Source of the DNA: Galdieria partita
Taxonomy: Eukaryota; Rhodophyta; Bangiophyceae; Galdieriales; Galdieriaceae
Direction: 5' to 3'
NCBI GenBank assembly: GCA_025991245.1
Contig: BQMJ01000019.1
Location: 144,001 to 208,000 of the forward strand
Length of the DNA stretch: 64,000 nucleotides
The notes under the pieces were generated by a model, which was not told the origin of the DNA, did no database searches, and saw only the letters and a program-made list of their open reading frames with translations. Below are positions 43,446 to 53,217 of the stretch, one piece after another. How positions within the stretch are numbered: position 1 is the first letter of the stretch; each line of letters starts with the position of its first letter. The position numbers and the translations under genes were made by a program.

Positions 43446-44088
43446 TCATTTTATGCAGACTGGATTGTTTTTCATTTCGATAGAATAGCTATTCATTACT
43501 CATATTTGAGTCATTGAGTGGAAGACTTTTAGAGTTTTTGTGTGATCAGATAGAGTTGGAACTAATAACTAATCTGTAGTTTCTACACAAATCACTAGAA
43601 AGACATTTTTGAAGCTTGTGATCCTTCTTTGTATATGGCTGTGTCGAACGAGGAGTTTTCAGGGTTTAACAGATTGGTTGAAAGATTGCCAACATAGAAA
43701 GAAATAAAAGACTACTCTTCATTTCGTTGAGAACAACGACGCCATAGAGACATTTTATATCAGTCGTACATGACACTGAATTTGTTCTTTAGAAGAGTTG
43801 CAAGTTTTAGTACTTTATCTTGGAACAGGGCGCTTGACCACTTGGTTCAATATAGTGAAGATTTGTGCAAAGTTTTATCCATCTTCATTATTTTCGAAGC
43901 ATTTTGCACTAGCTACTTGTGCATCGCGATAATAGTTGTCGAGATGAGATAAGCTTTCTGATCATATCAATTATGAGTATCAAATTGGTTCAAAAACAAG
44001 GTTGTCGGCATTCTTCATATGATCAACACACTACTCTTCGAAGAGTCCATACATAGTCGATAGGACAGTTGGATTCTGGAATGAGCAC
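43446..44088. other. 643 bp spacer
   Basis: One ATG-initiated 60-aa frame (43770-43952, starting MTLNLFFRRVASF) has a presequence-like start and a hydrophobic end. It has no family resemblance and no extra evidence, so I leave it uncalled. The remainder holds no recognised signal; it should contain the ERMP1 promoter. Confidence 0.4.
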
Positions 44089-46882
44089 ATGGCCGATTGG
44101 AAGTTTCTGCGAAGAAGGAAAATGACTACTTTGAATAAGCCTACAAAGGTAGAAAAAAAGAATAAGTTGAGAAATTTTGAACATAACAATTGTAATGAAG
44201 AAGTTTTTAAAGTGGTTGCTTTTTTGGTGGCGTTGATTGGTATTGCTTATTGGGGCTTATCTCACGGGCCAAAACCAAAACTGGCAGAAAATACACCTCA
44301 GCATACCTTTTCTAGCGAACGAGCTTTTTCGCATGTAAAGGCTCTAGCTATGGATATTGGTTATAGAGTGGTTGGTTCAAGAGGATTGGAACAAGGTCAA
44401 CTGTATATTGTAGAGCAATTGGAGCAGATTCTGAATCACCATAATGGAGCCAGTGTCCCAGATATCTTGGAAGCGGTGATTGACAAACAAACAGTCAACG
44501 GCTCTTATCGAATAAAACTCCAGTCTCTTGGCAATTTTACTTTCCATACTGTTTATACTGATATCGAAAACATTATTGTGAGAATCCAGCCAAAGGATAT
44601 GGTAAGTCGCAACATGGCTCTATTTTTTGAAAGAAACTGATTGTTGACTTTTCAGAATCTAACTAGTAGAAAGGCAGTTTTGGTTAATTGTCATGTGGAT
44701 TCAGCTGTAGGTTCTCCTGGAGCTTCAGATGACGCTGCAGGATGTGGTGTCATGTTGGAACTTGTGAATAATATCATTTCAGGGTCGTTGAATTTGAACA
44801 GACCTATTATTTTTCTATTCAATGGTGCTGAAGAGCCTGTGTTGGACGGAGCACATGGCTTTGTTTCTCAACATCGTTGGGCTAAGGATGTTGGAGTGTT
44901 GCTTAACTTGGAAAGTAGTGGTTCTGGTGGACTGGTGTTGTTGTTCCGTTCAGGCCCAAAAAATGGTTGGCTAACCAGAGTATTTGCAAAGAGTGTGAAA
45001 CGTCCTCATGGTTCCTCAGTTTCTCAAGATTTCTTTGATGCCGACTTGGTTCCTGCTGAAACTGATTTTCGCGTTTTTTGGGAAGACGGAAAAATTCCAG
45101 GAATAGATTTAGCAAACTATATGAATGGACAGGTCAGTAGAGTTGTCATTTTTTTGAATTCATTGATACTTAGACTAAGTAGACTTATCATACACCTCGT
45201 GATGCATCTGATAGAGTAACATTGGAGACTTTACAACATATGGGTGAAACGGCGTATAGTCTATTGTTGGAGTTGGCAGTAAATAGCAATTTAATGGATG
45301 AAGCAGAAAAGAATATAGAAATGCAAAATGAAGTGAGTATAGTATATTGTTCTGATATTTGAATACGAATCTCACCATATCCATTTTATTCAATTATGTG
45401 GATGATTAGAGAGTCATCTTTCATGATTTTTTGGGTGTCTATACCTTTATCTATTCAGAGTATATAGGAAATACTGTATTTTGGTTGGTTTGGGTGATAA
45501 GTATATGTCTTTGCATAAGTACAATTCAGAGCTACATTGGTTGGAAAACTTTTTTTCACTCTTTGTTCAACATCTGGATAAGTATTATCTGTGCATTTGG
45601 AGCTGCATTATTTCTAGGCTACATATTGAGCGTTTCCTATACCAGAGCGATGCTTTGGTATCATCGAAACTTCATAGCTTTTGTTATTTTTGCGCCATTG
45701 ATGACTTGCGTTTTTTTGTATCTACTCGATATCCAAAGTGAAGCAACGCTACCATCGAAGAAGTTGAAGAAAGATAAAGAATTGCCTGTCGTTGTCAAGT
45801 TTGCTATGCAAAGACAAAGCGAAGCACTTTTAGTCTCTCATGTCTTCATGGAATGGATTGTTTTGTCATGCTTACTCTATTTTCGTCTTTCCTCTGTATA
45901 TCTTTATGCATGGTCAGTTGTAGGTGGTTGTTTGGCTATGCTTTTGTCTTTGCGATGGAGCAGTCGTTTTCTATGCCTTTACATTCCAATTGCTCTTTTG
46001 AAAGGACCCGTTTTTTGGTTGGCAGCCAGTGTCTTCCTTCCCATTATGGGGAGAGCTGGAGTAGATGTTATGGGGGATATTGTGGCTTCCATTTTTGTAG
46101 CACTTGTTTGGATTCCTTGTATTCTTATTCCGCTTGCACCGACATGGTCGAGATATCCCAAGTTTCGAAATTATTGTTACTATCTCTCCTTTGTTATGAC
46201 TTTGTTAGTCATGGTCGCATTGTTTGTTGGCGTGTCTCATCCATACGATGGAATGAATGCTCCAAAACGCGTGGTTTATCATCATATGATTGTATCTGAG
46301 AAGGAACGAGTCAGAAATGCAATATTTATATCTTCCATGGATCGCCGAGATATAGTGAATGCTTCCTATTCGGATGTTTTGGTGGAAAATGCCAAAGATT
46401 CCAGAGGTTTCCAGTGGGGTTGGTTTTCTCGTGGTCCTTGGGAAAATATTGAACCTCTAGGAAAGACATGTCATGGAGTGTTTGTGGAGGACTCTGTTCT
46501 CCATCATGATGTCCCGAAGCCTTCAGTTAAGGTTTTGGAACAAGTGACTAGTGAAAAAGGTCGTCAGTTGTTATTAGAGTTTGCTTTTCAAAAGGCACAT
46601 TGGGGTAGCATTCGGTGGAACGCATCGTTAGACAAATGGTCTCTGGAAGACAAACTTCCACAGCCTCTTGAAGATGGAACTGTATATATTAGACATATCG
46701 GTGCTCATGATTCAAGAAAGTTTACGGTAAGACTATATACAACAAACAAGGATCCCATTGCTATGGACTTGACAAGTACTCATTTTGGCGCGCACACTTC
46801 GATGAAGCCTTATTTAGAATCTTTGCCCGATTGGGCAGTCGGTATTTGTTTTCGTTCTCATGCCGCCAGTTTCCTCGTTTGA
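44089..46882 (+). CDS. ERMP1: Endoplasmic reticulum metallopeptidase 1 (M28 family)
   Basis: Membrane-bound zinc aminopeptidase-like protein of the ER. Exons 44089-44601, 44656-45132, 45183-45332 and 45410-46882 give 870 aa, close to the animal length. After a basic cytosolic N-terminus comes one transmembrane helix (VVAFLVALIGIAYWGL). The lumenal M28 domain follows: metal-ligand motif NCHVDSAVGSPGASDDAAG (His and Asp), FNGAEEPVLDGAHGF (catalytic Glu pair), SGPKNGWL and SQDFFDADLVPAETDFRVF. The last exon encodes about eight membrane helices and a lumenal tail. Introns are 54, 50 and 77 nt. The stop codon lies 23 bp inside the next coding region (POLE3), so the two transcripts or coding regions overlap. 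Confidence 0.9.
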
Positions 46883-47549
46883 AGAAGAATTCAAGCTCCC
46901 TTCGGCTGTCGTTAAAAGAATAATAAAGAATAGTTTAGAAAAATATCATCACCAGGTTCCTATTGAAAAAGACGCTTTACTTGCGTGCTCGGCTTCTTCA
47001 ACGGTGTGGATAACGTACTTGACGGCAGTGTAAGTGTTCTCGAGGAAACACAAGCATTGTGTTGAAAGTTTGTGTATTTAGAGCTACGGAAGTCATGAGA
47101 GAACGGAAACGTTCTACACTCTCTGTAGAAGATATCTTCACTGCACTGGTTGAAGTGGATTTTGGAGACTTTGTAGAACCTTTGAAGCTTTTTTTGCAGG
47201 GTAAGAAAGTTTCTTTGAAGAGTAATGTCGTGTGCTGAAAGACATTCTATTAGAATACAGAGAACAACAATCAAAGAAAAAGGAAGCGAAGTGGGAACAG
47301 AGACAAGCTGCACAAGGGTTGTCTCAAGTCCCAGAAGGGGATGCTCTGGACGCCACAGCTGAAACTAGGGAACCCTCAAATATCCCTTTTTCTGATTGTA
47401 TGGCTTCAACAACCAACTTTGTAACAGCTTTGAGTTCGGACCAAGTAATGTGCCCAGTTCCCCATGATAAAGAACCAGAAGGTCCCAGAAATAATGAAAC
47501 ACAGGACTATAAACCCAAACAAACGTCAATCGAGTCTTTACTCAACTAG
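46860..47549 (+). CDS. POLE3: DNA polymerase epsilon subunit 3 / CHRAC17-like histone-fold protein
   Basis: Histone-fold partner of POLE4 in the replicative polymerase and in chromatin remodellers. Exons 46860-47029, 47082-47200 and 47242-47549 give 198 aa. The fold reads LPSAVVKRIIKNSL, IEKDALLACSASSTVWITYLT, then MRERKRSTLSVEDIFTALVEVDFGDF, in parts RERKRSTLSVEDIF and ALVEVDFGDFVEPL, and LLEYREQQSKKKEAK, matching Dpb4/POLE3. The histone fold starts right at the ATG, so the start at 46860 is needed. That places its first 23 bases inside the upstream ERMP1 coding region, in another frame. The acidic, disordered C-terminal tail is longer than in animals. Introns are 52 and 41 nt. The stop is 24 bp from the convergent SENP8 stop. 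Confidence 0.88.
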
Positions 47550-47573
47550 TGTGGATCATGAATTTGCACGAGA

Positions 47574-48431
47574 TTATGAGTTGAAAATATTACGTATAAG
47601 TTGTTTGACTTGCTCTCTTTTTTCAAGTAGTTGGTTGGAACCTAGACTTGTGTACAAATACTGGGTAGGAGGAGGACCAGAAAATTGCACAAAAAGTTCC
47701 TGAGAGACGAAGAATTCTTAGAATCGGTTGCCGAAGTAAAGTTGGTGACGCACCATTATGCTGATAACGTAAATACCACAATCGTAGTTGTTGGTTTGTG
47801 TAGGAACGGTTTCCACACAATATGTAGAACTATTCGAGTCCAAGTCTAATAGCTTTTCAAGTTTAGCCGCGAAAGCTTTGCCATTTTTGGAAGGAGCTTT
47901 ATGTAAAGAGTCATATTCCAAGAAGAGATTTCTGGTTGTTATAAAAGCCAAGAGTGTCCTAGAAAATAAGCTTATTTGGGTTTCTCTAATGTTTGTGAAA
48001 CGAACCAGTGGGAACCAGTCAAAGGATGGTCAGGACTGTACAACGAGTCACTATCGCTCATTGGGAACAATATACAATGGCTTTCCTTCCAAGGGATGCT
48101 TTTCAAAGCTTCCTTACAGTCCTTCCAGTCTAATAACAAATACGACAACTATTAATTGACTTGCACAAAAGATAGCAAGAAACCAACCACTACAGTATAG
48201 CAACCAAAATACTAAGGAGGGATCCACACAAAACACTCTTTCTTTTGCATCACTTTCTTGTTCCCTAGCCTTGGTACATTGTCTATTCAAGTATTCTGCA
48301 TAGAATGAGATGATTCTATCGTTTATCCAATTTGGAACATCCAACAACTTCAAGTCTCCTTTATAAACTGTAACATTTCCATAACAAGGGCTCAGAGGCT
48401 GATCATCATCATCATCTTTCATTTTTCTCAT
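47574..48431 (-). CDS. SENP8: NEDD8/SUMO-type cysteine protease (SENP8/Ulp1 family)
   Basis: C48 protease that matures NEDD8 or removes it from cullins. Exons 48431-48194, 48129-48006, 47958-47754 and 47699-47574 give 230 aa, a SENP8-like size. Landmarks: YKGDLKLLDVPNWINDRIISFY (in parts KGDLKLLDVPNWINDR and ISFYAEYL), VDPSLVFWLLY, PMSDSD, the catalytic His in GSHWTLLAF, the Asp in LEYDSLHKAPS, and the oxyanion Gln plus catalytic Cys in QTNNYDCGIYVISI. The small ungrouped catalytic domain without a long N-terminus favours SENP8 (DEN1) over SENP1-3. Introns are 64, 47 and 54 nt. The start is 15 bp from the divergent RRP7 ATG. A second in-frame ATG lies at 48422. Confidence 0.88.
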
Positions 48432-48446
48432 ACCAGTCGTGAGAGA
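48432..48446. promoter_or_regulatory. 15-bp gap between divergent start codons (SENP8/RRP7)
   Basis: The ATGs of two well-supported divergent genes are separated by only 15 bp. Each promoter must therefore lie within or beyond the other gene's coding sequence, and transcripts must start very near the ATG or overlap antisense. Using the second SENP8 ATG (48422) widens the gap only to 24 bp. Confidence 0.55.
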
Positions 48447-49163
48447 ATGTTGGAGCAATTAGAAGATATTGAAGCAGCGAGTCTTCTACAGGGTTTTCGA
48501 CCGGTTCCACTGCCTTTGAAAAAGACGGAAGATTCAACTCGTGAAGTTGTTCGTTGGATCTATTTAAAGAAACAACGTTATAAGCTAGACGACTCTCTTG
48601 GCGGTTTGGAAACCTCGTTCTTATTTATAGCCAACTTGCCACTTTCCGTGACGGAAGAACAGTTGAAAAGTATTTTGGGACAGTATGGTAAAGTAACTCG
48701 GATTGTATTTGGAAGTTTGCCTGAAAGTGAAGGATACTCCAAGCATGCATCTGTTTTTTTTTCGGATGAAAATGGTATTGAGTTGGCTTTGCGAGCTCCA
48801 TTGGATTTTTCTGGGTGTTTGGTTGATGAAAGAGTTGAAGATATTATTACTGGAAAGTTGAAAGAGTACAAAAAGTGGCGTAGTAATCCCCGCATGTTAT
48901 CACTACGAGTGGATGAAGTTTTATTTCGGTACCGCGAAAAACGTGAAAAGGAAGAAAAGGAAATGCAGTCCAGGCAATCTGTACCGGATGAGGATGGTTT
49001 TATTCTTGTGGGAGCCAAAAGTAGAAAGAAATTAACTTTTCCCAGTTCGAGAAAGAGAGCCTCACTGCAAGTTTCAGAATCTTCACTCAAGCCGAAAGAA
49101 GGCTTTTATAAGATTCGTAGTAGAAAACAACAACGAAAGCTTGAACGTGAGAGACAAGAGTGA
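48447..49163 (+). CDS. RRP7: Ribosomal RNA-processing protein 7 (RRP7)
   Basis: Component of the UTP-C module of the small-subunit processome, needed for 18S rRNA maturation. Single exon, 238 aa. It begins with an acidic helix and GFRPVPLPLKK, then an atypical RRM (FLFIANLPLSVTEEQLKSIL, then VTRIVFGSL). Next come the Rrp7 linker (VDEVLFRYREKREKEEKE), the hallmark VPDEDGFILVGAKSRKK, and a basic C-terminus (EGFYKIRSRKQQRKLERE). Yeast and human proteins have a longer C-terminal helix ending in an RPY-like tail. That end is missing or sits in an exon I could not find, so the protein may be shortened. Confidence 0.85.
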   Translation: MLEQLEDIEAASLLQGFRPVPLPLKKTEDSTREVVRWIYLKKQRYKLDDSLGGLETSFLFIANLPLSVTEEQLKSILGQYGKVTRIVFGSLPESEGYSKHASVFFSDENGIELALRAPLDFSGCLVDERVEDIITGKLKEYKKWRSNPRMLSLRVDEVLFRYREKREKEEKEMQSRQSVPDEDGFILVGAKSRKKLTFPSSRKRASLQVSESSLKPKEGFYKIRSRKQQRKLERERQE

Positions 49164-49360
49164 TAGTCTTGATACTCACTAGTTAAGAAACGAAGCCTTG
49201 ATGTATTCTTTATGACTATTATTATGATAGAACTAACACAAGTTGGTGCTAAAAGACAAATGTTTGATACTTCACATGAAATAATGACATTCTTCATAAA
49301 TGTTCAATGAGATACTTAAAAGTTGATCCGTTTTGGAGAATTGTTCATTGGTGTAATCAT

Positions 49361-49901
49361 ATGGGAAGAAGAGGTGGCAGTGGTGGTGCTGCTCCAAGAA
49401 GAACTCCTCTAAGGTCAAAGACGCCTCTTTTTGCTAAAAGAGAACAAGAAAAGGACACTTCCAATGTGAGGCAGTCTTCACGTAGTGCATCTTCTTTGGC
49501 AAAACCTCCTTTGAAGAACAATAATACGCAAAGGGATAAAGCGAACAACACTGGCTCAGCTACTGCTCCTAGTCCTAAACCTAGTTTGACCTCTTCACTT
49601 TTTGGGGGAATGCTAGGTAGTATGCTTCCAATGTTTCTGTTTATGAACTGGTTTAGGAAGAGCCCGGATGAAAAAGAACCCAACGGAGGTAACATAATAC
49701 GACTATATACACAAGTTTTTTGTTTTCTAACACCTTTTTTGTTTAGTTGAAGACGAAGCACAGAAGAAATGTCAGAAATTTGCGTGCAATATTCAAGACT
49801 GCTTGGAGAAGAACGACTATCAACAAAGTATGTGTGAAGAAGCGATAAGGAAATATCACGCTTGTATGGAAGCTGCCAAAGGAAACTATGAAAACTTGTA
49901 G
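49361..49901 (+). CDS. Twin-CX9C mitochondrial protein (CHCHD2/Mix17-like)
   Basis: Exons 49361-49688 and 49747-49901, with a 58-nt intron, give 160 aa. The N-terminus is basic and Gly/Ser/Pro-rich (MGRRGGSGGAAPRR). A hydrophobic segment follows (SLFGGMLGSMLPMFLFMNWF). The CHCH domain appears only after splicing: CQKFACNIQDC, then CEEAIRKYHAC, each a CX9C pair, as imported by Mia40 into the intermembrane space. The arrangement resembles CHCHD2/CHCHD10, which tune respiration and stress responses. The second half is close to CMC-type CX9C proteins as well. An earlier in-frame ATG at 49307 would add 18 residues; the later one fits the family start. Confidence 0.78.
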
Positions 49902-50115
49902 GATAGTTTTTGTTTGCATATAAATGCACGTATTTTTCAAGACAGCTGTTGTTTGCTGGTACGAGGAACACAGATGTTGTCGAAACAATAGCATATTGGA
50001 GATTCAAGGCACGTTTTTGTAAAGGTTCTCCACTATACACGTACTTTTAGAAACTGTCAAATGTGATAGAAATACGCATTCCATTGTCATTGCAGTTTGC
50101 TTTGGACAGCCGATC

Positions 50116-51216
50116 ATGTTTCTATTTGCTGTGTTTCGCACTTCAGAGTTTAGAACTTTGGATAGCAATCGTATTCTATATCGTTCATTGAAGTGTTACC
50201 GTTGTAAACTGCGTTCCTTGGCAAAGTACCACTCAACCTTCCGTTGTCAGTCCAACTTGCCTCCCACTGACAAAGTCGCTCTCTTATATTCCGATCAATT
50301 TCAACTTCACCGACCTCCCTGTGGAAGAACACATCCAGAGTGTCCAGAAAGAGTTACAACGACTATGCGACATTTAGAAAGCTCCCCTATATTTTCCAAG
50401 TTGCAGTTGCTGCCTTTTGAAGAGGAAAATGGGGATGACGCTTGGTTGACACAAAGGATTTTGAGCATCCATTCAACAGGATATTTGGAAGATTTGGAGA
50501 GGTGGATTAATCAAGGCTCAAAGGCTCTTGATGCAGACACTTATCTTTGTGAAAAATCCTTGGAAGTATGCAAGTTGGCTGTGAAAGCTTGGCTGAAGGC
50601 TACCCAGTATAGTTTTGAATGTTCTAAGCCCTCCTTTGTACTGGCAAGACCTCCTGGTCATCATGCCACTGCCTTTACTGGAATGGGTTTTTGTATTTTT
50701 TCCAATCTTGCTATTGCAGCAAAGTATGCCATGGAGGAACTTGGTGCTGAGAGAGTGAGTATTCTTGACTGGGATGTACACCATGGAAATGGAACCGCTT
50801 CTTGTTTTCAAAGAGATGAACGAGTTAGGTTTGCTTCATTGCACCAATTTCCGTTTTATCCAATGACTGGAGCTCCTCATGAGAGAGGTCCAATAGGAAA
50901 CTTGTTCAATATTACTTTTGAGTCTGGTGCTGATGGATCTCAGTTTGTAAAGAGACTAAAGGAAGAAGCTATTCCTTTCTTAGCACAACATAAACCAGAC
51001 GTTATTTTTGTGTCTGCTGGATATGATGCGTTGAAAATGGACCCTTTGGGTGGCTTATGTCTAGTACCGGAAGATTACTTTGAAATGACTCGAGCAGTTA
51101 TGTCTTCCTTTGGTCATGAAAGAATTGTTTTTGGTTTGGAAGGCGGTTATCATCTTGAAGAAACTGCAAGAGCCATTGAGAAAACATTACAAGGTATATT
51201 ACATGGACTTGAATGA
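50116..51216 (+). CDS. Class II histone deacetylase-like amidohydrolase, organelle-type
   Basis: Single exon, 366 aa. The first 50 residues are basic and hydrophobic, like a plastid or mitochondrial presequence (YRSLKCYRCKLRSLAKYHS). The deacetylase core follows, with the zinc-site motifs of the family: ARPPGHHATAFTGMGFCIFSN (in parts RPPGHHATAF and MGFCIFSNLAIAA), LDWDVHHGNGT, SLHQFPFYPMTGA, VSAGYDALKMDPLGG and LEGGYHLEETA. The His pair, the three metal ligands and the active-site Tyr region appear intact. The sequence is closest by pattern to bacterial acetoin-utilisation-type and plant organellar HDACs rather than nuclear class I. Natural substrates are unknown; polyamine or protein lysine deacetylation are family possibilities. 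Confidence 0.85.
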   Translation: MFLFAVFRTSEFRTLDSNRILYRSLKCYRCKLRSLAKYHSTFRCQSNLPPTDKVALLYSDQFQLHRPPCGRTHPECPERVTTTMRHLESSPIFSKLQLLPFEEENGDDAWLTQRILSIHSTGYLEDLERWINQGSKALDADTYLCEKSLEVCKLAVKAWLKATQYSFECSKPSFVLARPPGHHATAFTGMGFCIFSNLAIAAKYAMEELGAERVSILDWDVHHGNGTASCFQRDERVRFASLHQFPFYPMTGAPHERGPIGNLFNITFESGADGSQFVKRLKEEAIPFLAQHKPDVIFVSAGYDALKMDPLGGLCLVPEDYFEMTRAVMSSFGHERIVFGLEGGYHLEETARAIEKTLQGILHGLE

Positions 51217-51359
51217 ATTGTGCTTTTGATGCGTTGTACAGTTGTGTAAATGGGAATTGGATTGGGTTTATAAGTATTTGCAGTTGAGTATTTGAAAAAG
51301 TTTCAAGTCTTTGGAAGAGAATGTGAGCATCGCAATCTTTGCTACAACTCAATTCCTGA

Positions 51360-52919
51360 ATGGAAAAAAGTGGTGATGATGTTGGTCTTAGCACTTTCTA
51401 TTGTTTGGGATTCTTTCCATCTCCTTTGTATTGTTTTCGATACAAAAAAGACACTTGGAATGTGAATACTATTAAAGAGAGAGGCTTGAGCAGATTTACT
51501 TTTCCTTCAAACCAAAGGGTTCTGTTTGGAGCACCAGGCAACTTTGAAACTGGATATCGATCATCGTTGCAGTGTTGCTCAGCTCCCGAAGCAGAAGACT
51601 TTCGTGTTTCGGCACAAACAGAGAGACCCAACTCCTTTATATGGTCTTCAGCTGTTTCTGTAAAGACAGATTTGACTCAAGCACTGGCAGATGTAATAGC
51701 AAGAGCCATAGTAAGTTACAAGAAACAATCGAGACCCATATTTTTGTTGATGATGTTATAGTCCAAATTTCCAAGTGAAAGAACAGTCGATTTGGCTATG
51801 TTGTTTGTCAGTTCTCGATATACTTCTAAGCGTTTGGGAATCCTTTCAAGAGGTGATCTCGAGGCTATGATTCCACATCTCCGGGGTATTATTCCAAGTG
51901 TACAAGTCATAGTGGGTTGCACTTCAAGTGGAGTGATTGGGCACGATGTTAGAGGGGAGCCTGAGGAAGTAGAAGGAGCTCCAGCTGTAAGTCTTTTGCT
52001 GGCATCTTTTCCAGGCGTTGAGCTCATTCCTTTTCATATCGATGGTAGTCAAATTCCTGATTTGGATAGTGGTCCAGATCGTTGGTTAGATTTGGTAAAC
52101 AGAGAAAATCGTAGTGGTATTCCTCCAAAAGATATTCGCGCGATGATCTTACTATCTGAACCCCAGTTTTGTCAACAAGGTTACTTGAAAAACTTATTGC
52201 AGGGTCTTGACTTTGTCTATCCTCAGTGTACTAAAGTGGGTACGGTTGCCTGTGGAAGAAGTTTGAATGAAAGAGTGCAACTAATCTATTCTACTTTGGC
52301 TTTTGAAAATGTCTCCATTTATGAAAAAGGCATCGTTGGAATAGCTCTGGCTGGAAAGATTCGCATGGAAGTAATAACTGTTCCTAGTTATCGGCAAATA
52401 GGTCCTAACATGGTTATCCGTAAATGTGAGAAACAATGTATTGTAGAGTTGAGTCAAGTTTCTTCGCCAAATGTTTTTGGATCAGTAGAACGAATGCTTC
52501 AACTTTATATGGATCGTCTTTCAACCAAAGATAAAGAGTTGGCGCTTGGAAATGTTTTCCTTGGTTTATATTCATCCTCAGAGGATGACATAGATTCATG
52601 GAGGAATTATGTTGTTCGAAAGATTGAGGAACCTTTCCATGTTGATGGTTCTCTGAAGACCTCAGAGGCAGTCTATATAGGACAGCGAGTAGGATTCTTT
52701 GTTCGTGATTATGACTTTGCAGTACAACAAGCTGGTGCTTTATTTGAGTCATTTAAACGACAGCAATTGACTAGTAATGTCGAAGGATCTGGTCCCTTTG
52801 CTAGTGCTGGTATTGCATTGATATCTCATACAAAAGGAATGGAGTTTTATCGAGTACCCAATTATGAATCTACATTGTTTCATTCATTTATGAATGGTCA
52901 GTTTGTTGTATATGAGTAA
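51360..52919 (+). CDS. FIST-domain sensory protein
   Basis: Exons 51360-51710 and 51762-52919, with a 51-nt intron, give 502 aa. The first 75 residues look like an organelle targeting region. The FIST_N domain begins at the segment FIWSSAVSVKTDL and runs through LAMLFVSSRY, VIVGCTSSGVIGHD and VSLLLASFPGVELIPF. FIST_C follows (VTVPSYRQIGP-like TVPSYRQIGPNMVI, KELALGNVFLGLYSS, RVGFFVRDYDFAVQQ). In bacteria FIST domains couple to chemotaxis or histidine-kinase modules as small-ligand sensors. In algae and plants they occur alone or with F-box domains, and their ligands are unknown. No kinase, GGDEF or F-box region is visible here. Confidence 0.82.
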
Positions 52920-53217
52920 TGTATGTTTGGCTGACCATTTGTTCTAGTTCCTTTGTTTGGAGTCTTTGGTGGCAAGGAGATCGCACCCAATGAGTTGCGA
53001 GATGAGACACTTGTATATGAATATGCTTCAGTATTTGGGGTATTGGAAGAAATGAGTTAGTCAAAGTTATTTGGGAAACGGAGGGTTTGGATACATGGAC
53101 TATGGCAGAAGATACAAAGTGGGATTCCAAAGAGTGATTGATACGGAGGAAATAAAGATGAATTTATCGAAACCCTAAATACCATTGATTCAATAATTTA
53201 CAACTGATATGTAACAG

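Noticed and set aside
43770-43952. 60-aa frame starting MTLNLFFRRVASF
   Set aside because: ATG and presequence-like start are suggestive, but length, hydrophobic end and lack of family or splice evidence do not justify a gene call.
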